Shown here piece after piece: positions 1 to 7,212 of a DNA stretch of 7,609 nucleotides. A program made the translations under genes and the position numbers. This DNA comes from an uncultured Gammaproteobacteria bacterium (GTDB taxonomy: Bacteria > Pseudomonadota > Gammaproteobacteria > UBA9214). The notes beneath the pieces are model-generated. The model was not told the DNA's origin and ran no database searches. It saw only the letters and a program-made list of their open reading frames with translations. The stretch spans positions 1 to 7,609 of the forward strand of contig CAJQOV010000009.1 in assembly GCA_905480065.1 (NCBI GenBank), in the 5' to 3' direction. Numbering within the stretch: position 1 is the stretch's first letter; every line of letters starts with the position of its first letter.

Positions 1-2319
1 CTGTTACTCGGGCGCTGGGTGGACCGGGTGCAAAGGCCGCTGCGCGTGTATGCAGGGCTGGAAATCGGGATTGCCCTGGCCGGTATCGCAATGACCCTCG
101 CGCTCGCGCATACAGCACCCCTGTTCGCAACACTGGAACAAAAGAGCGGTGTTGTCGCCTGGGGGATGGTTTTCCTGATGGTCGGCGCGGGGCCGTTCCT
201 GATGGGCGGCACCTTGCCTGCGATGGTTCGCTCGCTGCGGCTCACGGCAGAACATATCGGCGCCGGGGGCGGGGGGATGTACGCCGCCAATACCGCCGGC
301 GCGATCATCGGTGCGCTGGTTTCCGCTTTCTTTCTCATCCCGACTTTCGGAATCCAGGGCTCGGCGCTGATCGCCGCAGCCCTGGGTGTGCTCGCCGCTG
401 CGGGTGGATTCTGGCTTGATCGCCATGCGCCAGAACAAAGCAGCGTTGAACAAAAATCAAGTTCTGCGCCACTGGCGAAATCGGCCTCTGTCGCCATTGT
501 TTTTTATGCCATCGCCGGTGGCCTGGCGCTCGGATACGAGGTGGTCTGGTCGCAATCGATCGTGCAGTTCATGAGCACGCGCAGCTTTGCATTCTCGGTG
601 ATGTTGGCGACCTACCTCGCCGGCCTCGCGCTCGGGGCGGCCCTGTTTGCGCGCCGGGCCGATCGCGTGCGCGATCCCTGGGGCATGTTTGGCCTGTTGA
701 TTGCGGCGGCAGGAATGCTTGCATTGCTTGGCATAACACTGCTTGGCCCATGGTTACCCGCAGTGCAGTCCATGGGCGAGCAGGCGGCATACGCGCTGAC
801 GGAAAGTCGCCTGGCCGGTATGTCTGCCCGGTTTGCCATCGCGGCGCTGTATGTCGTGTTTGTTCCCACGCTGCTGCTCGGTGCGGCGTTTCCCGCAGCG
901 TTGAAACTGATCGTCGATTCCGGGCACGTCGGTCGCGATACCGGCAAGGTAGTGGCACTGAATACATTCGGCGGGATTGTCGGCACGGTGATCACCGGCT
1001 TTGTGCTGGTGCCGCAATTCGGCCTGGTAAACAGCCTGGCCATACTTGCCGTCGTCGCGGCAATACTCGGACTGCTGGCGGCGCTGCGTGGACCATCCGG
1101 CTTTCGCTTCGCGCGCTGGGGCACCATCGCCATCGCCATCACGGCCGTGGTCACGGCCATGCTGACGCCGTCAGGCCGGCTGGCCGGTTTGCTGGCCAGT
1201 ACGCGCGGCGGCACCATGGTCTTTTACGAGGAAGGGAAGGGCGGGACGGTTGCGGTGCTCGAGCAGTTGGCGGGACAGAAGCGCTTTCGCCGTTTGTATA
1301 TCCAGGGCGTCTCCAATACCGGTGACACCTTGCCGTCGTTGCGCTACATGCGCCTACAGGCGCTGCTGCCGCTCATTATTCACAATGGTGAACCCAGAGC
1401 GGCGCTGGTCATCGGGCTGGGTACCGGGATCACCTCCGGCGCCTTGCTGCGCTACACCGGACTGGAACAGCGCGTGGTTGCCGAGCTGCTGCCCGAAGTC
1501 AAAAAGGCCACCCCGAATTTCCAGGGCAACTACGGCGCGGCGACGGATCCGCGGCTGGACATCCGCCTGCGCGATGGTCGGCGCGAACTGTTGAGCAACG
1601 AACAGAGCTATGACCTGATCACGCTCGAACCGCCGCCGCCCTCGGCCGCCGGGGTCGTGAATCTTTATTCAACCGGCTTCTACGAACTGGCGCGTGCACG
1701 TCTGCGCCCGGCTGGCATCGTCGCCCAGTGGCTGCCGCTGCCGACGCAGAATGACGAGGACACGCGCTCGCTGGTGCGCAGTTTTCTCGACGTCTATCCG
1801 CATGCCTCGCTGTGGACGACCGAGCTGCACGAGATGCTGCTGGTCGGCTCGATGGAACCCGTCGAGCTCGATGTGCCGCGCATCAACGAGCGCTACAACC
1901 AGCCCGGGGTCACTTCTGCCTTGCGCGAGGTGGGCATTGCGTCGCCTGCTGCATTGCTGGCGACCTGGGTCATGGACCGTGCCGGACTGGAAACCTATGC
2001 CGGTGATGCGCTTCCGGTGAGCGACGACAGGCCGCGGATCGAGTACGCCGACTGGGTTCGCGATGACGAGCTGCAGCGCGTGCTGCCCGATTTAATGAAG
2101 CTTCGCACGGCTGTGCCGTTGCACGGTGCGGACGAGGCCTTCGTGCGGGCGGTGGCTGCGGAACGCCAGCAACTGCTGTTTTTCTATCAGGCTGCGCTGA
2201 ACGCGCAATCCGGTTATCCTGAGCTCTGGGCGCGCGACATGCAACGTGTTCTCGAGGTCGATGGCGGCAATGCCTACTACCGCTGGTTTGCAGCTGGCAG
2301 TCAAATGCAGAATCACTGA
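1..2319 (+). CDS. Fused multi-spanning membrane / spermidine synthase-like protein (5' end missing)
   Basis: The reading frame is open from base 1, and the residues before the first possible GTG (base 19) look like normal family sequence, so the true start lies upstream. Residues are numbered from the first codon in the window (772 seen). Residues 1 to about 385 form many hydrophobic helices in two related halves: GGTLPA (69-74) with YAANTAGA (94-101) is echoed by GAAFPA (294-299) with VALNTFGG (318-325). Residues about 400-700 are a Rossmann-type SpeE-like domain, with the nucleotide loop GLGTG (472-476), an acidic residue at 495 in the usual SAM-ribose position, and RDG (524-526). Where true spermidine synthases have a catalytic DSTDP-like motif, this protein has LEPPPP (542-547). 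I therefore infer an inner-membrane SAM- or polyamine-like enzyme of unknown substrate, not a proven spermidine synthase. A helical tail follows to the TGA. It is the first visible gene of a probable three-gene operon, 20 bases before the phosphatase. Confidence 0.88.
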   Translation: MLLGRWVDRVQRPLRVYAGLEIGIALAGIAMTLALAHTAPLFATLEQKSGVVAWGMVFLMVGAGPFLMGGTLPAMVRSLRLTAEHIGAGGGGMYAANTAGAIIGALVSAFFLIPTFGIQGSALIAAALGVLAAAGGFWLDRHAPEQSSVEQKSSSAPLAKSASVAIVFYAIAGGLALGYEVVWSQSIVQFMSTRSFAFSVMLATYLAGLALGAALFARRADRVRDPWGMFGLLIAAAGMLALLGITLLGPWLPAVQSMGEQAAYALTESRLAGMSARFAIAALYVVFVPTLLLGAAFPAALKLIVDSGHVGRDTGKVVALNTFGGIVGTVITGFVLVPQFGLVNSLAILAVVAAILGLLAALRGPSGFRFARWGTIAIAITAVVTAMLTPSGRLAGLLASTRGGTMVFYEEGKGGTVAVLEQLAGQKRFRRLYIQGVSNTGDTLPSLRYMRLQALLPLIIHNGEPRAALVIGLGTGITSGALLRYTGLEQRVVAELLPEVKKATPNFQGNYGAATDPRLDIRLRDGRRELLSNEQSYDLITLEPPPPSAAGVVNLYSTGFYELARARLRPAGIVAQWLPLPTQNDEDTRSLVRSFLDVYPHASLWTTELHEMLLVGSMEPVELDVPRINERYNQPGVTSALREVGIASPAALLATWVMDRAGLETYAGDALPVSDDRPRIEYADWVRDDELQRVLPDLMKLRTAVPLHGADEAFVRAVAAERQQLLFFYQAALNAQSGYPELWARDMQRVLEVDGGNAYYRWFAAGSQMQNH

Positions 2320-2330
2320 TCTACAGGGCT

Positions 2331-2335
2331 GGAGG
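2331..2335 (+). promoter_or_regulatory. Shine-Dalgarno for the phosphatase gene
   Basis: GGAGG lies four bases before the ATG at 2340, inside the 20-base gap after the preceding stop. It fixes the start and shows that translation is initiated independently within the operon. Confidence 0.75.
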
Positions 2336-2339
2336 AATA

Positions 2340-4076
2340 ATGCCATTCAAATATCATAGAAAATGCGCTGTCTCATGCGGTCCAGTGCTGCTGGCTGCGG
2401 TGATTGCCACCATCCCGTGGACAGTAATTGCCAAGGACAGGGCAACAGATAATTCAAGACCCCGCCTGGTATTGCAGATCACTGTTGATGCGCTGCGCGG
2501 TGACTTGCCTAAACGCTATGCGCATGTGCTGGGCGACGGCGGGTTTCGTTACCTGATGGACGAGGGTATCGATTACACCAATGCGCATTACCGGCACGCC
2601 AACACCGAGACCATCGTGGGACATGCCTCGCTGGCCACGGGCTCAGTGCCCGCGGCCCATGGCATGGTGGGTAATGTCTGGTTCGATCGGGAACAGGGCC
2701 GCCTGACCTATAACATCGAGGACGCGAACTACCACCTGCTCACGGCCGGTGCGGACGTGGACAAGAAGACCGAGATCGACCCGACCCAGAAGGCGGCGAA
2801 GGTGGATGGCCGCTCGCCGGCGGCCATCCTGTCCTCGACCTTCAGCGACGAGCTGACAGTGCATTATGGAGGCCAGTCGAAGATTTTCGCCGTGTCAGTG
2901 AAGGACCGCGGTGCGGTTTCCATGGCCGGTCATGCCGGCAAGGCGTTCTGGTTCTCCAAGTCCAGCGGCGAGTTCGTCACCAGTACCTATTATTACCAGC
3001 AATACCCGGACTGGGTGACTGCGTGGAACAAGCGCAAACCGGCTGCGGCTTATGCCGGCAAGGCGTGGGAGTTGCTGCACCCGCCGGCAAGGTACCTGTT
3101 TGGCGATGCCGATGACCGCGCGTATGAAACCGATTTTCCGGGCTTTGGCCGGACCTTTCCGCATGCCTATGGCGAGGTGGGTGACAAGTACCTGACCACG
3201 CGGCTTACGCTGGGCCCGGCAGGCGACGAGTTGACACTGGATTTCGCCAAGACGTTGCTGGACAAGGAACAGCTGGGGCAGGATGCGGTGCCGGACTACC
3301 TGGCGATCAGCTTTTCCTCGACGGACTATGTCGGCCACATCTTCGGCGCCTCCAGCCTGGAAAGTGAAGACAACATTGCGCACCTCGATCGTACCCTGGC
3401 GGATCTGTTCGCCTACATCGACAGCAAGGTCGGGCTGAAGAACACGTTGATCGTGCTGTCTGCCGATCACGGCCAGCCGGAAGTGCCCGGACACCTGCAT
3501 GAACGGGGTATCGAGGATAGCCATTACTTCGATACCAAGACACTGGACAGGACGCCGGCCATTGCGGCATTGAAAAAGAAATTCGGTATCGGCGAGGAGT
3601 TGATCAAGAACTTTTCCCAGCCCTACCTGTATCTCGACTACAGGCTGATTCGTGACAAGGGACTGGAGCAGGCCGCGGTGGAGCAGGCCGTTGCAGAGGA
3701 ATTGATGAAGTTCGATGGCGTGGCCGCTGCGGTATCCAGCAGCGCGTTGCGCAGCGCCAGTTTGCCGGATACCTTGCTGAATCGTTCCATCCTGCGCAAT
3801 TTTCACTCCAAGCGATCCGGCGATATCTACCTGGTGTTCGAGCCGAACGTGTTCATCAACGATTTCGACGGTCTGACGGTCGCCTCGACGCATGGCTCAC
3901 CCTGGCGCTACGACACCTTTGTGCCGGTGATGTTCGCGGGTGCCGGTCTGAAACCGGAATCAGTGAGTCGACCGGTCACGCCCTATGATATTGCCCCGAC
4001 ACTGGCAGCCCGACTCGGCATCAAGCCACCCTCGGCTGCGATCGGTAATCCGCTGCCGGAAATCCTGGGTGACTGA
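2340..4076 (+). CDS. Exported PafA-type alkaline phosphatase (phosphodiesterase/pyrophosphatase superfamily)
   Basis: This 578-residue protein starts at an ATG with a GGAGG ribosome site. Residues 1-31 are a Sec-type signal peptide: basic start, hydrophobic core, likely cut after VIA. The mature protein carries the full set of PafA active-site residues: metal ligand D50 (TVDALRGD), nucleophile T91 (in TIVGHAS), N112 (GNVWFD), K188 and R190 (VKDRG), D329 and H333 (STDYVGH), D376-H377 (ADHG), and H518 (STHGSPW). From remembered PafA numbering (D38, T79, N100, K162, R164, D305, H309, D352, H353, H486), the spacing inside each block is the same. The N/K/R trio is what marks phosphate monoesterases of this group, as opposed to NPP-type diesterases. 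Expected role: two-zinc hydrolysis of phosphate monoesters in the periplasm or outside the cell, releasing phosphate. The natural substrate cannot be read from sequence. It sits between the SpeE-like gene and the multiheme cytochrome. No Pho box can be assessed because the operon promoter lies outside the window. Confidence 0.9.
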   Translation: MPFKYHRKCAVSCGPVLLAAVIATIPWTVIAKDRATDNSRPRLVLQITVDALRGDLPKRYAHVLGDGGFRYLMDEGIDYTNAHYRHANTETIVGHASLATGSVPAAHGMVGNVWFDREQGRLTYNIEDANYHLLTAGADVDKKTEIDPTQKAAKVDGRSPAAILSSTFSDELTVHYGGQSKIFAVSVKDRGAVSMAGHAGKAFWFSKSSGEFVTSTYYYQQYPDWVTAWNKRKPAAAYAGKAWELLHPPARYLFGDADDRAYETDFPGFGRTFPHAYGEVGDKYLTTRLTLGPAGDELTLDFAKTLLDKEQLGQDAVPDYLAISFSSTDYVGHIFGASSLESEDNIAHLDRTLADLFAYIDSKVGLKNTLIVLSADHGQPEVPGHLHERGIEDSHYFDTKTLDRTPAIAALKKKFGIGEELIKNFSQPYLYLDYRLIRDKGLEQAAVEQAVAEELMKFDGVAAAVSSSALRSASLPDTLLNRSILRNFHSKRSGDIYLVFEPNVFINDFDGLTVASTHGSPWRYDTFVPVMFAGAGLKPESVSRPVTPYDIAPTLAARLGIKPPSAAIGNPLPEILGD

Positions 4077-4114
4077 CCACACGGTATGGCGTGAAAGCCT
4101 GGCGAGACATTGCC

Positions 4115-6346
4115 ATGTCTGAAAAGACCGTATGTCGCCGGGTGCTAACTGGCTTGTTCGTCATGCTTGTAACAGGCATCGGCCATGCCGCAGATTATGC
4201 AGGCGGCGAGACCTGCCGTAGCTGTCACGAAACGGAATACACTGCATGGCAGGGATCCCATCATGACCTGGCCATGCAGCCGGCCAATGACAAAACCGTG
4301 CTGGGTGACTTCGACGACACCAGCCCTATCCACTACGGGGTGACCAGCACGTTTTTTAAAAAGAATGGCAAGTTCATGGTCCGCACCGAAGGGCCGGACG
4401 GTAAACTCGTGGATTACCAGATCAAGTACACCTTCGGTGTCGATCCGCTGCAGCAGTACCTTGTCGAGTTCCCCGGTGGCCGCCTGCAGGCATTGAGCCT
4501 GGCCTGGGATGCAAGGCCGAAGCAGCAGGGCGGGCAGCGCTGGTTTCATCTCTATCCCGAAGAGAAGATCGCACACGATGACGAGCTGCACTGGACCCGC
4601 CCCAGCCAGAACTGGAACACCATGTGCGCGGAATGCCATTCGACGCAGCTGGAAAAGAACTACGACCCCGTCGCCAGAACATTCAACACCACGTGGTCGG
4701 AGATCGATGTCTCCTGCGAGGCCTGCCACGGGCCGGGATCAGATCACCTGCTGTGGGCTGAACGCAAGCCGGGCTGGGAACGGTTCGAGGCGAATCATGG
4801 CCTGGTGCTGCAACTCGATGAACGCAGCGGTATTCACTGGAACATGGACCCGAAAACCGGCAACGCTGCGCGCAGCAGGGCCCGCGCCAGTGACAGGGAG
4901 ATCGAGATGTGCGCGCGCTGCCATGCCCGGCGCAGCCCGATCAGTGCTGACTACGTGCACGGTGAGGCGTTGCTGGACCACTACCTGCCACGGCTGCTCG
5001 ATGAGGGCATGTATTTTGCCGACGGCCAGATCGATGGCGAGGTCTACGTGTACGGGTCGTTTATCCAGAGCAGGATGTATCACGCCGGTGTGACCTGCAG
5101 TGACTGCCATGAGCCGCACAGCATGGCACTGAGAGTTCCCGGCAACGGCGTCTGTCTGCAATGCCACCTGCAGGACAAATACGACCAGCACGGTCACCAT
5201 TTTCACAAGCAGGGAACAAGCGGGGCGAGCTGCGCCGAGTGCCACATGCCGCCGAGAACCTACATGGTCGTCGATCCGCGCCACGATCACAGCATGCGCA
5301 TTCCGCGCCCGGATCTGTCGGTAAAGCTTGGCACCCCCAACGCTTGCAATAACTGCCACCAGGACAAGGATGCCGCCTGGGCGGACAAGCAGGTCAAGAC
5401 CTGGTACGGGCATGCGCCGCAGGGTTTCCAGCGCTACGCGGAGGCCTTGCATGGTGCGCGGCTTGAGGCGGAGGACGCCGGCGGTGCGCTGGCGGGGTTG
5501 ATCAGGGACACGGAAACTCCGGATATTTCGCGCGCAACGGCGCTTGCGCAGATCGGTCCGTACCTGGGCCCTGCAGTGATCGATGTGTTGCCACTGGCGT
5601 TGTCGGACGAAGACCCGGCGGTGCGTGCTGCAGCCGTACGGGTGCTGGATCTAACGCCATTGAATATCAGGGTGCGACTCGCGTTCCCGATGCTGGAGGA
5701 CCCGGTGCGCGCCGTACGCATAGAGACTGCGCGCGTGCTGGCAGCGATTCCGGCGGGTGATCTCGCGGCTGATCAACGTGCGTTACTGGATAACGCGCTG
5801 CAGGAATATGTCGCATCCCAGCAGGCCAGTGCGGAGCGGCCCGAGGCGCAGACCAACCTGGGTAACCTGTACGCGGCACAGGGTAAAACAGAGCAGGCGC
5901 TTGCAGCCTATAAAACAGCGATCGAACTGGAACCGGCGTATGTCCCAGCCTATGTAAACCTGGCGGATTTTTACCGTGCCCGGGGCAAGGAAAACGAGGC
6001 AGAAAAAGTCCTGCGCGAGGCGGCCGGGATTGCCCCGAACAATGCCGCGATACACCACGCGCTGGGCCTGACGCTGGTGCGGCTGAAACGTACCGGTGAC
6101 GCGCTTGAAGAATTACGCCTGGCATCGAAACTGGCCCCGGACAGTGCCCACTATCTTTATGTCTACGCTGTCGCCCTGAACTCTACGGGTAAGCAGGAAC
6201 AGGCCGTGATGATTTTGCAGGGCGCGCACAATCGTTTTCCGGGAAATCGCGACATACTCGGCGCGCTGGTGGCGTTCCTTCGCGACATGGGGAATGAAGC
6301 GGCAGCGCGCAGCTATGCCGAAAAACTGCAAAAACAAAAACAATAG
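4115..6346 (+). CDS. Exported octaheme c-type cytochrome with HEAT-like and TPR repeats
   Basis: I chose the ATG at 4115 (743 residues): a GGCGAGA purine stretch lies 7 bases upstream and it gives a compact signal peptide ending near HAA (residues 24-26). An in-frame GTG at 4091 would add eight residues and has no clear ribosome site. Eight CXXCH heme sites occur at residues 34-38, 171-175, 201-205, 266-270, 328-332, 347-351, 373-377 and 411-415. The first is separated by about 130 heme-free residues. Extra histidines (SHHD, HGHHFH, RHDHS) could be distal ligands. The sequence resembles the cytochrome c554 / doubled-CXXCH class. Residues about 470-550 have alternating helical, HEAT-like repeats, and about 575-740 hold four or five TPR units such as AQTNLGNLYAAQGKTEQALA. 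Hemes would be attached in the periplasm, so electron transfer or a redox reaction is expected there, with the repeats as a docking surface. Substrate and partner are unknown. It follows the phosphatase by 38 bases and is probably the last gene of the operon. Confidence 0.9.
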   Translation: MSEKTVCRRVLTGLFVMLVTGIGHAADYAGGETCRSCHETEYTAWQGSHHDLAMQPANDKTVLGDFDDTSPIHYGVTSTFFKKNGKFMVRTEGPDGKLVDYQIKYTFGVDPLQQYLVEFPGGRLQALSLAWDARPKQQGGQRWFHLYPEEKIAHDDELHWTRPSQNWNTMCAECHSTQLEKNYDPVARTFNTTWSEIDVSCEACHGPGSDHLLWAERKPGWERFEANHGLVLQLDERSGIHWNMDPKTGNAARSRARASDREIEMCARCHARRSPISADYVHGEALLDHYLPRLLDEGMYFADGQIDGEVYVYGSFIQSRMYHAGVTCSDCHEPHSMALRVPGNGVCLQCHLQDKYDQHGHHFHKQGTSGASCAECHMPPRTYMVVDPRHDHSMRIPRPDLSVKLGTPNACNNCHQDKDAAWADKQVKTWYGHAPQGFQRYAEALHGARLEAEDAGGALAGLIRDTETPDISRATALAQIGPYLGPAVIDVLPLALSDEDPAVRAAAVRVLDLTPLNIRVRLAFPMLEDPVRAVRIETARVLAAIPAGDLAADQRALLDNALQEYVASQQASAERPEAQTNLGNLYAAQGKTEQALAAYKTAIELEPAYVPAYVNLADFYRARGKENEAEKVLREAAGIAPNNAAIHHALGLTLVRLKRTGDALEELRLASKLAPDSAHYLYVYAVALNSTGKQEQAVMILQGAHNRFPGNRDILGALVAFLRDMGNEAAARSYAEKLQKQKQ

Positions 6347-6348
6347 GG

Positions 6349-6387
6349 GACAGACCACGTTTTCAGATGGCAAAAACGTGGTCTGTC
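6349..6387. repeat. Perfect 15-bp inverted repeat; terminator and/or REP-like palindrome
   Basis: The arms GACAGACCACGTTTT (6349-6363) and AAAACGTGGTCTGTC (6373-6387) are exact reverse complements around a 9-base loop. Past one mismatch the pairing extends two more bases, reaching the last base of the cytochrome stop codon. Five T (6392-6396) follow the right arm after four bases. That is compatible with a factor-independent terminator for the operon, though the T-run is not directly adjacent and the lower stem is not GC-packed. The arm sequence also resembles short palindromes that I recall as dispersed in many proteobacterial genomes, often linked to REP-associated tyrosine transposases. 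No second copy and no transposase occur in this window. Confidence 0.8.
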
Positions 6388-6400
6388 ACCATTTTTCGTC

Positions 6401-6406
6401 AGGAGG
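6401..6406 (+). promoter_or_regulatory. Strong Shine-Dalgarno for the AspT-like gene
   Basis: AGGAGG lies seven bases before the ATG at 6414, a near-ideal arrangement. An intact ribosome site on a broken gene suggests the damage is recent or is a sequence error. I see no convincing -35/-10 pair in the 67-base gap. Confidence 0.8.
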
Positions 6407-6413
6407 TTAAAAA

Positions 6414-6662
6414 ATGGAAATTGATCTCGTGCACCTGCTGGAGAGCGAGCCGATGGTGCTCATCTTCCTGGTGATCGGCATTGGCTACACGCTTGGCCAC
6501 ATTTCTATCGCCGGAATCGCGGCAGGACCGTCGATTGGCGTACTGCTGACCGGCCTGCTGTTCGGTCATTTCGGATTCGAGATCAGGCCCGCAGTAGCGA
6601 GTTTCGGCTTCGCGTTGTTTATCTTCTCGGTCGGTATCCAGGCCGGCCCAAGTTTTTTTTAG
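6414..6662 (+). pseudogene. AspT/YidE-type transporter, N-terminal fragment ended by frameshift
   Basis: The 82 residues from a well-supported ATG form about three membrane helices (residues roughly 14-33, 34-55, 61-81). They end in the family-like block FSVGIQAGPSFF, which in intact members continues as a short basic loop and a fourth helix. Here TAG (6660-6662) intervenes directly after eight T (6653-6660). With seven T the frame reads GPSFFSAFRQDGLRYVLLAL, exactly the expected continuation, so this and the following fragment are one interrupted gene. Intact relatives (AspT aspartate:alanine exchanger, E. coli YidE and YbjL) are about 550-residue inner-membrane proteins with two membrane halves flanking two TrkA-C/RCK-C domains. 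Substrate cannot be assigned. Confidence 0.85.
6653..6660 (+). other. T8 homopolymer at the frameshift
   Basis: The eight-T run is the exact point where the two transporter frames need joining; removing one T restores the frame. It could be a real mutation, a slippage-prone tract or a homopolymer read error. Confidence 0.8.
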
Positions 6663-7212
6663 TGCCTTTCGGCAGGATGGTCTCCGTTATGTGCTGCTGG
6701 CTCTGGTGGTGGCGGTGACCGGGTTTGCTATTGCGCTGTCGGTGTCGGCGCTGTTCGGCCTGGAGCGTAGCTACACGGCCGGCATGATGGCGGGCGCCCT
6801 TACCAGCACACCCACGCTGGCGGGTGCCCAGGATGCCGTACATAGTGGCCTGCTGACCCTGGCCGAGGGCGTAGACAAGAAAACCCTGGTAAAGCAGATC
6901 GGCGTCGGCTATGCCATTACCTACGTGGTGGGTTCGTTCGGCCTGATTCTACTGGCGCATTATCTGCCGCGTCTGCTGGGTATAAATTTACCCGACGCGG
7001 CACGCCGGTTCGCCAGGGAACGCGGTATCCTCGGGCGCCGCTATGGCAGCGAGGGGCAGGCTGACACCCTGCCTATCATCCGCGCCTATCGCGTGTCGTC
7101 GGAGTCCGCCGGTAAGACCGTGGAGCAGCGCCGGGCGGAAATGGGACGACGTGGCCGGGCATTGCGCATTCGGCGCGGTACAGCTTGTCGCCTTTTAGCA
7201 GCAGGTCATTGA
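6661..7212 (+). pseudogene. AspT/YidE-type transporter, middle fragment, 3'-truncated
   Basis: This continues the preceding fragment in the +1 frame, from SAFRQDGLRY onward. The first available start in this frame after the T-run is GTG at 6691, with no visible ribosome site, so separate translation is unlikely. It holds a fourth helix, the conserved stretch ALTSTPTLAGAQDAV, a GYAITYVVGSFGLILL helix, and PRLLGINL, matching the first membrane half of the family. After a polar linker, IRAYRVSSESAGKTVEQ looks like the beginning of the first TrkA-C/RCK-C domain. Recognisable homology fades at about 7150-7177, and the frame ends at TGA 7210-7212 inside sequence that codes for another protein on the opposite strand. 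The second regulatory domain and the whole C-terminal membrane half are absent. Joined fragments reach only about 250 residues of the usual 550, so a functional transporter is very unlikely even if the frameshift is an error. Confidence 0.82.

Noticed and set aside
612..1325. Several overlapping frames on both strands within the SpeE-like gene
   Set aside because: They are Arg/Ala/Pro/Ser-rich, low-information translations typical of shadows in GC-rich DNA.
2895..3893. A long minus-strand open frame (332 codons) opposite the phosphatase
   Set aside because: It is antisense to a gene with a complete active site and good start signals. It has no recognisable motifs, and its length is explained by high GC and codon bias.
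4091..4114. GTG at 4091 as the start of the cytochrome
   Set aside because: It lacks a ribosome site and lengthens the signal peptide with a charged stretch; the ATG at 4115 has a purine-rich site 7 bases upstream. The GTG remains possible.
4739..5452. A minus-strand open frame of 237 codons opposite the cytochrome
   Set aside because: The opposite strand holds heme motifs in order. This frame has no domain and no ribosome site that I could identify.
6653..6662. Programmed frameshifting to make a functional transporter
   Set aside because: Even with the frame restored, the C-terminal half of the transporter is missing, so there is no functional product to select for.
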